Shown here one piece after another: positions 57,209 to 64,000 of a DNA stretch of 64,000 bases. Location of the stretch: contig NZ_CP020046.1 of NCBI RefSeq assembly GCF_002028405.1, forward strand, positions 992,001 to 1,056,000, written 5' to 3'. The notes under the pieces are model-generated. The model saw nothing but the letters and a program-made list of their open reading frames with translations. It searched no databases and was not told where the DNA came from. Position 1 is the first letter of the stretch. Each line of letters opens with the position of its first letter. A program made the translations under genes and the position numbers. The stretch comes from Thiomonas intermedia. Lineage in GTDB: Bacteria; Pseudomonadota; Gammaproteobacteria; Burkholderiales; Burkholderiaceae_C.

Positions 57209-58035
57209 ACGGCCCCATCTCCTGGCCACACGCCTTCCGGGTGCAACTGTCGCGGCCGTCCTGGCCCGTGGTGCTGCTCGTCATGGCCGGGCTGCATCTC
57301 TGGCTGCTGGTCTGGGCGCGGTCGCTCGCCCCGACGCCCGTCACCGCCGCCGCTGCGTTGCAGAGCCCGCAGGTCCGCTGGATGCAGGCCGCCGTGCTGC
57401 CCGCACCCGAACCCGATCCGCAGGCCGCGCCGCGCGTCGATGGCACACGGACCACGCAACCCCGGCTGAAGACCCCCCCGCAGCCCCAACGCCCTCCGCA
57501 CCCCGCGACCGCGCCCCCCGAGCCGGCCGCCGAACGCGCCCCTCAACGCACGCCCGACCCGGCACCGCTGCCCGTCCCTCTGCCGCGCAACGACGCCCCC
57601 GCGCCCACTCTGCAAGCCGCACCGGCCTCGCCACAGACGGCTGCCCCCACCACGGCCAAGGTCAGCCCGGCGCCGCCCAACACGCCAGCGGCCCGCACTG
57701 ACGGCGATGTGCCACATCCGGCCCACCGCGCTGCGGCCTCAGACCCCACGCCGTCCGCCGCGCCCGCGCGCCCTGTCGATGCCCGCCAGTTCGGATGCGA
57801 CTTCCCCCGCCCGCCCTACCCGCGTCTGGCCCGGCTGAATGGCGAGAGCGGAACCGCCGTGATGCACCTGACGCTGGCCCCCAGCGGCCAGATCAACGCC
57901 GCCGTGGTGGAGCGCAGCAGCGGCTCTGCCACGCTCGACGCCGCCGCGCTGGCCTCGGCCCGCGCCGGGCAGTGCGCCGCCGGTGTCGGCTTGCGGCAGG
58001 CCACGGTGCCCTTCCACTTCCAGCTTGACCCTTGA
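57205..58035 (+). CDS. tonB: TonB energy transducer
   Basis: TonB transmits proton-motive force to the outer membrane receptor. The 276-residue product has an N-terminal signal anchor (VVLLVMAGLHLWLLVWA), a long Pro/Ala-rich periplasmic spacer (about 60-195) and the C-terminal TonB domain (FPRPPYPRLARLNGESGTAVMHLTL; ATLDAAALASARAGQC). It is encoded inside the haem operon with its own exbBD, so it is probably dedicated to HmuR. Confidence 0.9.
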   Translation: MNGPISWPHAFRVQLSRPSWPVVLLVMAGLHLWLLVWARSLAPTPVTAAAALQSPQVRWMQAAVLPAPEPDPQAAPRVDGTRTTQPRLKTPPQPQRPPHPATAPPEPAAERAPQRTPDPAPLPVPLPRNDAPAPTLQAAPASPQTAAPTTAKVSPAPPNTPAARTDGDVPHPAHRAAASDPTPSAAPARPVDARQFGCDFPRPPYPRLARLNGESGTAVMHLTLAPSGQINAAVVERSSGSATLDAAALASARAGQCAAGVGLRQATVPFHFQLDP

Positions 58036-58048
58036 AGGAGACTTCCCC

Positions 58049-58768
58049 ATGCAGACATTCGGTCTGGGCGTTCTATGGCAGCAGGGCGATGCGGTGAGCC
58101 GCGCCACGCTGCTGATTCTGTTGGGCATGTCCTGCCTGTCGTGGACCCTCATCCTGATCAAAAGCCTCGACCTGCTGCGCTTCTCCCGCCAGGCCGCGCG
58201 GGTGGACACCCATTTCTGGGAATCGCACGATCTCGAATCGGGCGCCCCCATTCTGGGCCAGCCGGGCAGCCCCTTCCATGCCCTGTACCTGGCCGCAACC
58301 CAGGCCATGGCGCATCACACCGCCCACCCCCAGCATCTGCACACCCGCCTCGACCTGGGCGACTGGCTGGCCCGCGGCCTGAAGATGGCGCTGGAAGAAA
58401 CCGCCGCCAGGATGCAGAGCGGGCTGGCCGTGCTGGCCTCCATCGGCAGCACCGCCCCGTTCGTCGGCCTGTTCGGCACGGTGTGGGGGATCTATCACGC
58501 CCTCATGGCCATCGGCGCCAGCGGCCAGGCCGGGCTGAACCAGGTGGCCGGCCCCATCGGCGAGGCGCTGGTGATGACGGCACTGGGCCTGTTCGTCGCC
58601 ATTCCCGCCGTGCTCGGCTACAACGCGCTCACCCGCGCCGCCCGCAGCCAGGTGGCCAAGCTCACCCGTTTTGCCAACGGCCTGCACGCCCTGCTGCTCA
58701 CCGGCGCCAACCCCGCCGCGCTCAAGCCCGGGCCGCGCCTGCAGGCCGTCGCGGCCCGGAGCGCCTGA
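58049..58768 (+). CDS. exbB: Biopolymer transport protein ExbB
   Basis: ExbB forms the pentameric motor channel of the TonB complex. The 239-residue product has three membrane helices and the MotA/TolQ/ExbB domain (LAVLASIGSTAPFVGLFGTVWGIYHALMAIG and GPIGEALVMTALGLFVAIPAVLGYN). An AAGGAG ribosome binding site precedes ATG 58049. It overlaps exbD by TGATG. Confidence 0.94.
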   Translation: MQTFGLGVLWQQGDAVSRATLLILLGMSCLSWTLILIKSLDLLRFSRQAARVDTHFWESHDLESGAPILGQPGSPFHALYLAATQAMAHHTAHPQHLHTRLDLGDWLARGLKMALEETAARMQSGLAVLASIGSTAPFVGLFGTVWGIYHALMAIGASGQAGLNQVAGPIGEALVMTALGLFVAIPAVLGYNALTRAARSQVAKLTRFANGLHALLLTGANPAALKPGPRLQAVAARSA

Positions 58769-59211
58769 TGAACGCGCTCGACGCCGCCGCGCTCGACACC
58801 CCCATCGACGCGCCGCTGATGGGCGAGATCAACATGACGCCGCTGGTCGATGTGATGCTGGTGCTGCTCATCGTCTTCATGGTCACCCTGCCCGCGCTGG
58901 TCGACGCCGCCCAGGTGCGCCTGCCCCAGGCGAGCAGCACGCCCTTGCCGCGCAACCTGCCGCATGTCGATGTGCAACTCGCCGCCGACGGCACGCCGCG
59001 CTGGAACGGCGCGGCCGTGACCGCCGAGGCGCTGCAGGCCCGGCTGCGGCAGACCGCGCAGCAGAATCCGCCGCCGCAGATCCGGCTCTACGCCGATCGC
59101 GCCACGCCCTACGCCTTCGTGGCCGATCTGCTCGCCGCCGCGCAGCGCGCAGGCGTGCCGGGCGTGGCCTTCGTCACCGCGGCGCCCACGGGTGCGGGCG
59201 GGGCGCCTTGA
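58768..59211 (+). CDS. exbD: Biopolymer transport protein ExbD
   Basis: ExbD works with ExbB to energise TonB. The 147-residue product has one helix with the conserved proton-pathway Asp (INMTPLVDVMLVLLIVFMV) and a periplasmic domain ending in AAQRAGVPGVAFVT. Its start overlaps the exbB stop. Confidence 0.94.
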   Translation: MNALDAAALDTPIDAPLMGEINMTPLVDVMLVLLIVFMVTLPALVDAAQVRLPQASSTPLPRNLPHVDVQLAADGTPRWNGAAVTAEALQARLRQTAQQNPPPQIRLYADRATPYAFVADLLAAAQRAGVPGVAFVTAAPTGAGGAP

Positions 59212-59295
59212 GCCAGCCCTCCCTCCGTCCCTCTCCCTGGGCGTTCTTCTGACTTTTTTCTGAACCCTTTTTCTGACCGATCCGGCAAGTCCCGT

Positions 59296-59775
59296 ATGCC
59301 CCCGCCACCCCGTACCGACCTCGCTTGGCTGACCGAGTACCACGCCCTGTGTCGCGCCTACGCCGATGCGCAGCACCACTGCACCGAGCTGATCCGTGGC
59401 CAGCAGCGCCGCATCGCCGCCCTCGAATCGCAGCTCATGCTGCTGCAGGGCGAGCTCATCCGCCGCGACACCGCGCTCGCCTGGGCGCAGGCAGACCAGG
59501 CCGTGCTCGCTGCGGGCAAGACCCCGGCCACGCCCGAGGCCGACCCGGCCGCGCTGGCCTCCAGCCTGCGCGCCGCCGATCTCGTGATCTGCCAGACCGG
59601 CTGCGTCAGCCACGGTGCGTACTGGCGGGTAGAGGACTATTGCCGCCGCACCGGCAAGCCCTGCGTGCTGGTCGATCAGCCCGAGGCGCTGCGCATCGTG
59701 CGGCTGCACCGGCCACCGCGCGCCGAATCCATGGCCGCGAGCTTCACGCCCGAGCGCGACGACCCAGCGGCCTGA
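59296..59775 (+). CDS. DUF2325 domain protein of the haem locus
   Basis: The 159-residue protein has a helical N-terminus (CTELIRGQQRRIAALESQLMLLQGELIRRD, probable coiled coil) and a C-terminal DUF2325 domain with AADLVICQTGCVSHGAYWRVEDYCRRTGKPCVLVDQ in consecutive pieces. The cysteines could bind metal or haem, though this is not shown. It lies 84 bases after exbD in the same direction. I recall DUF2325 proteins next to haem or iron uptake genes in other betaproteobacteria, but the role is unknown. Confidence 0.8.
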   Translation: MPPPPRTDLAWLTEYHALCRAYADAQHHCTELIRGQQRRIAALESQLMLLQGELIRRDTALAWAQADQAVLAAGKTPATPEADPAALASSLRAADLVICQTGCVSHGAYWRVEDYCRRTGKPCVLVDQPEALRIVRLHRPPRAESMAASFTPERDDPAA

Positions 59776-59810
59776 GCGGACGGGCGAAGGGCCGCTTCAG
59801 GCCAGCCCTC

Positions 59811-60020
59811 CCCCTCCCAACCTCCCCCACCCTGTGGGGGAGGAGTAGGCAGCGCTGCGCGCGATCTGCATACGCCCTCCCAACCTCCCCCACCCTGTGG
59901 GGAAGAAGTAGGCAGCGCTGCGCGCGATCGGCGCAAGCGCCTCCCAACCTCTCTTAGCGTTGTAGGGGGACGCCGATTGGCTCCCTCCCCACTCGTGGGG
60001 AGGGCTGGGGTGGGGAGGCG
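59811..60020 (+). repeat. Second array of palindromic modules with 63-bp period
   Basis: Module A, CCTCCCCCAC-CCT-GTGGGGGAGG, starts at 59821 and 59884 with a decayed third unit near 59948. The linker (around GCAGCGCTGCGCGCGATC) matches the linker of the array at 50345. Module B, CCCTCCCCAC-TC-GTGGGGAGGG, then GGGGTGGGGAGG, closes it at about 59983-60018. Module order and orientation are the same as in the first array. It fills most of the gap between the DUF2325 gene and the antiporter gene. Confidence 0.9.
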
Positions 60021-60112
60021 CTTCAAACGACGACGCGCCCGATCCATGGGGCCTGTTCACCCTCGGCGCGCACCTGCAGCGCCCAAACCCCGGCCCGCCC
60101 TACCATCGCGCC

Positions 60113-61921
60113 ATGTCCGCCACCGCCCTGCTCACTCTGCTTGCCGCCAGCGTCTTGCTGGTTCCCCTGTTCAAACGCTTCGGTCTGGGCTCGGTGCTCG
60201 GCTATCTCGTGGCGGGCATCGCGGTCGGGCCTTACGGTCTGGGCGTGGTGAGCCGACCCGAGTCGGTGCTGCACACTGCCGAACTGGGCGTCACGCTGCT
60301 GATGTTCCTCATCGGCCTGGAGCTGCAGCCCAGTCGCCTGTGGGCGCTGCGGCGGCAGGTGTTCGGCCTGGGTGCACTGCAGATGGCCGGGGTGGCGTTG
60401 CCGGCGGCGGCCCTGGCGGCGGCGCTGGGCATGGGGTGGACGGGCGCGGCGCTGGTCGGCGTGGCGCTGGCGATGTCGTCCACCGCCTACATCCTGCCGC
60501 TGCTGGCCGAGCGCCGGGAGCTGACCACGCGCTTCGGCCGCGAGACCTTCGCCATCCTCCTGTTCCAGGACGTGAGCGTCATTCCCATCCTGGCGCTGCT
60601 CGCCCTCACCGGCGCCGGGGGACATGCGCCGGGCTGGCCCGCCCTGGCCGCCTTGCTGGCCGTGGCCCTGGCCGGTCGGCCGGTGCTGGCCACCATGTTC
60701 CGCTACGTGGCGCGGTTCGGCGGAGGCAACCGCGAGCTGTTCGCCGCCGCCGCGCTGCTGGGTGCCGTGGGCATCGGCGTGGGGCTGAGCAGCGTGGGCC
60801 TGTCGGCCTCGCTGGGCGCCTTTCTCGCCGGGGTGCTGCTGGCCGATTCGGAATTCCGCCATGAGTTGGAGGCGGCCATCGAGCCTTTCGAGAGTCTGCT
60901 GCTCGGCCTGTTCTTCATCGCGGTGGGCATGGGCATCGCGCTGCCGCTGGTGGTGGCCCAACCCCTGCAGGTGCTCGGCCTGGGGGCGGGCATTCTGCTG
61001 CTCAAGGCGCTCACGCTCTACGCGGGGCGGCGGCTCATCGGCGGCGACGACGCGGTCAGCCGCCCCTTGGCCATCGTGCTGGCCTGCGGCGGCGAGTTCG
61101 CCTTCGTGCTGTTTGCCAGCGCGCGCGCAAACGGCCTGCTGAGCGGCCCCACCGCCGAGCTGCTGACCGTGGCGGTGGCGGTCTCCATGGCCCTGGCGCC
61201 GTTCCTGCTCATCCTCAACGACCGGCTGATCCAGCCGTGGGCGCGCAACCGGCAGGCGCCGCCGTTCAGCACCATCGACGAACCGGGCCAGCCCGTCGTC
61301 ATTGCGGGTTACGGGCGCGTCGGCCAGGTCGTCGGACGGCTGCTCAACGCTCAGGGCGTGGCCTTCACCGCGCTGGATGCCAGCGCCGAACAGGTGGACT
61401 TCGTGCGCCAGTTCGGCAACAAGATCTACTACGGCGACGCCACCCGCCTGTCGCTGCTGCGCGCCGCCCATGTGCAGGACGCCCGGCTGTTCGTCCTCGC
61501 CGTCGATGACGTCGAAGCCAGCCTGAAGATCGCCGAGCTGCTGCGCACCCACTTCCCCGACGTGCCGCTGCTGGCGCGGGCGCGCAACCGCACCCATCTC
61601 ATGCGCCTGCGCGAGCTCGGCGTGAAAGAGGTGCTGCGCGAAACCTGGGGCACCAGCGTGGAGCTGGGACGGCGGGCGCTGCAGACCGTGCAGCCCGACG
61701 TCGATGCCGACCGGGTGGCCGCGCTGTTCACCGCGCACGACCTGCGCCTGCTCGACCGCCAGCAGGCCGTCTCGCACGATCAGGCCGCGCTCATCGCCCT
61801 GTCGAAAGACGCCCGCGCCGAGCTGGAAGACATCCTCCAGGGCGACGCGCAACTGCACCTCGCCACCGCCCCGGACGTTGGCACTGCCGCATCCAAGGCT
61901 GTACCGGACGCGGCACCGTAG
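60113..61921 (+). CDS. Kef-type monovalent cation/proton antiporter (CPA2)
   Basis: The 602-residue protein combines a CPA2 antiporter domain of about 12 helices (residues 1-385; LGVTLLMFLIGLELQPS and the family's polar pair region SSTAYILPLLAE, FQDVSVIPILAL) with a TrkA-N Rossmann domain (about 397-515; VVIAGYGRVGQVVGRLL) that senses nucleotide or glutathione adducts. It resembles KefB/KefC or YbaL-like potassium/proton exchangers. No KefF/KefG ancillary gene is beside it. Confidence 0.9.
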   Translation: MSATALLTLLAASVLLVPLFKRFGLGSVLGYLVAGIAVGPYGLGVVSRPESVLHTAELGVTLLMFLIGLELQPSRLWALRRQVFGLGALQMAGVALPAAALAAALGMGWTGAALVGVALAMSSTAYILPLLAERRELTTRFGRETFAILLFQDVSVIPILALLALTGAGGHAPGWPALAALLAVALAGRPVLATMFRYVARFGGGNRELFAAAALLGAVGIGVGLSSVGLSASLGAFLAGVLLADSEFRHELEAAIEPFESLLLGLFFIAVGMGIALPLVVAQPLQVLGLGAGILLLKALTLYAGRRLIGGDDAVSRPLAIVLACGGEFAFVLFASARANGLLSGPTAELLTVAVAVSMALAPFLLILNDRLIQPWARNRQAPPFSTIDEPGQPVVIAGYGRVGQVVGRLLNAQGVAFTALDASAEQVDFVRQFGNKIYYGDATRLSLLRAAHVQDARLFVLAVDDVEASLKIAELLRTHFPDVPLLARARNRTHLMRLRELGVKEVLRETWGTSVELGRRALQTVQPDVDADRVAALFTAHDLRLLDRQQAVSHDQAALIALSKDARAELEDILQGDAQLHLATAPDVGTAASKAVPDAAP

Positions 61922-61957
61922 CCACCGTTGGGGTTCACCCCCGCTCCCGCGAGACGC

Positions 61958-62635
61958 TCAACGCTCCGTCGTCGGGCGCCACCATTTCGAGATGCGTTCG
62001 GAAATCTCGCGGTCGGGGAACGATTGGTAATGCGAGATGTCGTTGAACAGCTTGAGACGCGGGCGGACCTCGTTCATGAAATCGAGAATGTTCAGCGCCG
62101 CGGGGCTTTGATCGAGGCGCTCGCGGTAGCCGCGCGCATCCAGGCCCAGGAGGCTGCTGACGAGCAGGCGATTGGTGCCCTTGTGCGAGACGACCAGCAC
62201 GGTCTGATGCCGGTGCCGCTCGATGATCTCGCGCAGAAAGGGCAGCGCCCGATGGATGACGCTCAGGCCCGACTCCCCGCCTTCGGGCGCCACCAGCAGG
62301 GGGTCTTCCTCCCACAGGCCGTAGGCCTGCGGGAAGCGGTCGATGACTTCATCGCGGGTCAGGCCTTCCCAGTTGCCGTAGTCGATCTCGCGCAGCGCGG
62401 CGGCGGTCTGAACCGGCAGACCATGCGGGGCGGCCACGAGCTGCGCGGTTTCCATGGTGCGGGCCATCGGGCTGGCGTAGGCCGCGGCGATGGGCACGCC
62501 CGACAGCCGCATGCCCAGGCTGGCGGCCTGCTCGCGCCCTTCGTCGGACAGGGGCTCATCGTTCGATCCGGCAAAGCGATCTTCCAGCGTCAGGCGGGTC
62601 TCGCCATGACGGACGAGCAGGATGCGTGTGGGCAT
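61958..62635 (-). CDS. Histidine phosphatase (phosphoglycerate mutase-like)
   Basis: The 225-residue protein belongs to the branch-1 histidine phosphatase family, with the phospho-acceptor RHG (His10) in ILLVRHGETRLTLEDRFAG, the acidic residue in ALREIDYGNWEGLT and the second His in VLVVSHKGTNRLL. GpmB/CobC-like enzymes have this layout; the natural substrate cannot be told. ATG 62635 is chosen because the residues upstream are not family-like. It lies downstream of the polymerase gene on the same strand. Confidence 0.9.
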   Translation of the reverse strand: MPTRILLVRHGETRLTLEDRFAGSNDEPLSDEGREQAASLGMRLSGVPIAAAYASPMARTMETAQLVAAPHGLPVQTAAALREIDYGNWEGLTRDEVIDRFPQAYGLWEEDPLLVAPEGGESGLSVIHRALPFLREIIERHRHQTVLVVSHKGTNRLLVSSLLGLDARGYRERLDQSPAALNILDFMNEVRPRLKLFNDISHYQSFPDREISERISKWWRPTTER

Positions 62636-62719
62636 CGGGGTCTCCCAGAGAGGTTGTGGGTGGAGGATATGGTGTCGCATCATTTTCGCCGCAGCCGTGG
62701 GGCTCTGCACTCACCCTTT

Positions 62720-63967
62720 TCATCCCTCCGTCTCCAGATCGGGGATGTGGTTGAACGCGATGCGCATGGGGGCTTCCGCTCGGCCCTGGTGGCCGCTGCC
62801 GCAATAGACGGTGTGGCGGCCGTAGCGCACGTTGAGGGCATCGACCGCACTCCACAGCGCGGCCTGCTCCGCCCCGGTGCCGGGCACGTCGTCGGCAAAC
62901 AGGCTGGCGCTGGTCTGGCCGGGCTGGCGCAGATCGTGCAGCAGCATGGCAACCTTCATGGGCGCCCAGCCCGCAGGCACCATGCCGGGCCACAGCCCGC
63001 GCAGGGTGTGCAGCAGGGCGCGGGTGTCGGCCGTGGCGGCGAAGCGGGCGCCGTGCTCGGGCCGCAGGCGCTCGCCGTGGCGGCGGGTGAGCTTGAGCAT
63101 CACGGTCATGGCACCCGCCAGCAGGTGTTCGCGGCGCAGACGCATGGCGGCTTTCTGCGTCAGGCGGTCGAGCACGGCCAGCGCGCCGTCCGCGCTGCGC
63201 ATCTCGGGCGCGAGCACATGGGAATGGCCGAGCGAGCGCCGCGGATTCGCAGCCTGCACGCCCGACGCCAGCCCGTGCAGGCGATCGAAGAAGGCCTCGC
63301 CCGCCATGCCGCCCCACACCACGCGCAGTTGCTCGCGGCGCGCCTGCCAGAGCTGCTCCACGCTGTGGATGCCCTGCGCCTGCAGCCGCGCAAACATGCG
63401 CACGTTGATGCCGGTGAGATCGGTGAGCTGCATGCGCAACAGCGGGCCAGGCAGGTCGCCCGCGTCGATCACCACCAGACCGTCGGGCTTTTGCAGATTG
63501 GAGGCCTGCTTGGCCAGAAACACATTGGGCGCGATGCCCACCGACACCCGCATGCACTCGCCCAGCGCCTCGCGCAGCGCGGCCTTGAGACGCAGCGCCA
63601 GTTGCGTGGCCCGCTCGCGGCTGCTCCAGCCCATGGGCAGGCTGCAGGCCATCTCGTCGATGGACAACACGTTTTCGACCGGGGCAATGGTGTCCACCAC
63701 GGCCACGGCGCGATGGTGGATCTGCACATACTCGGCATGCCGCGCCACCACGAACACGATGTTCGGGCAAAGCCTGCGCGCTTCGGCCACCTGCGTGCCC
63801 GTCTTCACGCCGAAGGCCTTGGCCTCGTAGCTGGCGGCGATGCAGCAGGTGGTGTCGGCCATCATGGGCACCACGCCCACGGGACGCCCTCGCAACTCAG
63901 GGCAGAGCTGCTGCTCGACCGAGGCGAAGTAGGAGTTGAAATCGACCAGCAGGCAGCGCAGCGTCAT
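62720..63967 (-). CDS. Y-family DNA polymerase (DinB/UmuC-like)
   Basis: The 415-residue protein is a translesion DNA polymerase. It has the catalytic carboxylates in LLVDFNSYFASVEQQ (Asp9) and VLSIDEMACSL (Asp104/Glu105), the finger region ASYEAKAFGVKTGTQVAEA, palm GIAPNVFLAKQASNLQKPDG, a helix-hairpin-helix thumb (GINVRMFARLQAQGIHS) and a little-finger domain (LGHSHVLAPEMRS). It is closer to the DinB/UmuC group of Burkholderiales than to ImuB, because the active site is complete. No lexA box was recognised in the 33 bases left upstream. Confidence 0.88.
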   Translation of the reverse strand: MTLRCLLVDFNSYFASVEQQLCPELRGRPVGVVPMMADTTCCIAASYEAKAFGVKTGTQVAEARRLCPNIVFVVARHAEYVQIHHRAVAVVDTIAPVENVLSIDEMACSLPMGWSSRERATQLALRLKAALREALGECMRVSVGIAPNVFLAKQASNLQKPDGLVVIDAGDLPGPLLRMQLTDLTGINVRMFARLQAQGIHSVEQLWQARREQLRVVWGGMAGEAFFDRLHGLASGVQAANPRRSLGHSHVLAPEMRSADGALAVLDRLTQKAAMRLRREHLLAGAMTVMLKLTRRHGERLRPEHGARFAATADTRALLHTLRGLWPGMVPAGWAPMKVAMLLHDLRQPGQTSASLFADDVPGTGAEQAALWSAVDALNVRYGRHTVYCGSGHQGRAEAPMRIAFNHIPDLETEG

Positions 63968-64000
63968 GGCATGTCGTGCCGATGAGGCACGCCCTAATAC

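Noticed and set aside
50979..57229. Reverse-strand frames of over 700 codons opposite hmuR and hmuTUV
   Set aside because: Low-complexity shadows of well-recognised genes with no domain content.

Overview
The window is GC-rich, densely coded bacterial chromosome. Gene content and protein style point to a betaproteobacterium of the order Burkholderiales, possibly Thiomonas-like: pilMNOPQ divergent from a penicillin-binding protein 1A gene, cyaY-lptM-lysA, ResB/CcsA (system II) cytochrome c maturation, MsrPQ, and groESL under a perfect CIRCE element. This assignment is inference from gene order; no rRNA or tRNA gene was seen to confirm it.

Layout. 1-6109 (minus): the type IV pilus assembly operon pilMNOPQ, followed by a partial, AT-richer lipoprotein gene with Ig-like repeats. 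pilM has an in-frame stop codon. 6496-25210: housekeeping genes, namely PBP1A, frataxin CyaY, LptM, LysA, the MsrPQ methionine-sulfoxide repair pair, CcsA/ResB, a dihaem cytochrome c4, EngB, a patatin/outer-membrane-barrel fusion, two zinc-ribbon proteins and GroESL. 25618-33177 (plus): the minor pilin operon pilE-fimU-pilV-pilW-pilX-pilY1 plus a GspG-like pilin. 33178-40914: a mixed accessory stretch with a gene remnant, a methyltransferase, a fatty acid hydroxylase, a SRPBCC protein, a LysR/EamA divergent pair, a VOC protein, a BrnTA toxin-antitoxin pair with frameshifted toxin, a D-2-hydroxyacid dehydrogenase and a PduO-type adenosyltransferase. 41077-50325: an MdtABC-like RND efflux operon with its own outer membrane channel. 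50607-59775: a self-contained haem uptake operon (receptor, HmuS, HmuTUV, TonB-ExbB-ExbD, DUF2325 protein) behind a dyad-covered promoter and a structured leader. 60113-63967: a Kef-type antiporter, a histidine phosphatase and a Y-family DNA polymerase.

How it fits together. The two pilus loci should supply one machine: the inner-membrane platform and secretin from the first, and the tip/priming complex (minor pilins, PilY1) from the second. The haem operon carries every step from outer membrane to cytoplasm, including a private energy-transducing complex. The most unusual layer is repetitive DNA: a family of short G/C-rich palindromes occurs as 63-bp-period arrays on both sides of the haem operon, and single copies are translated as part of the MdtB-like pump, which also carries an unrelated repeat. 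A 162-bp imperfect palindrome with 12-bp perfect ends sits at the hmuS-hmuT junction and probably supplies the start codon of hmuT.
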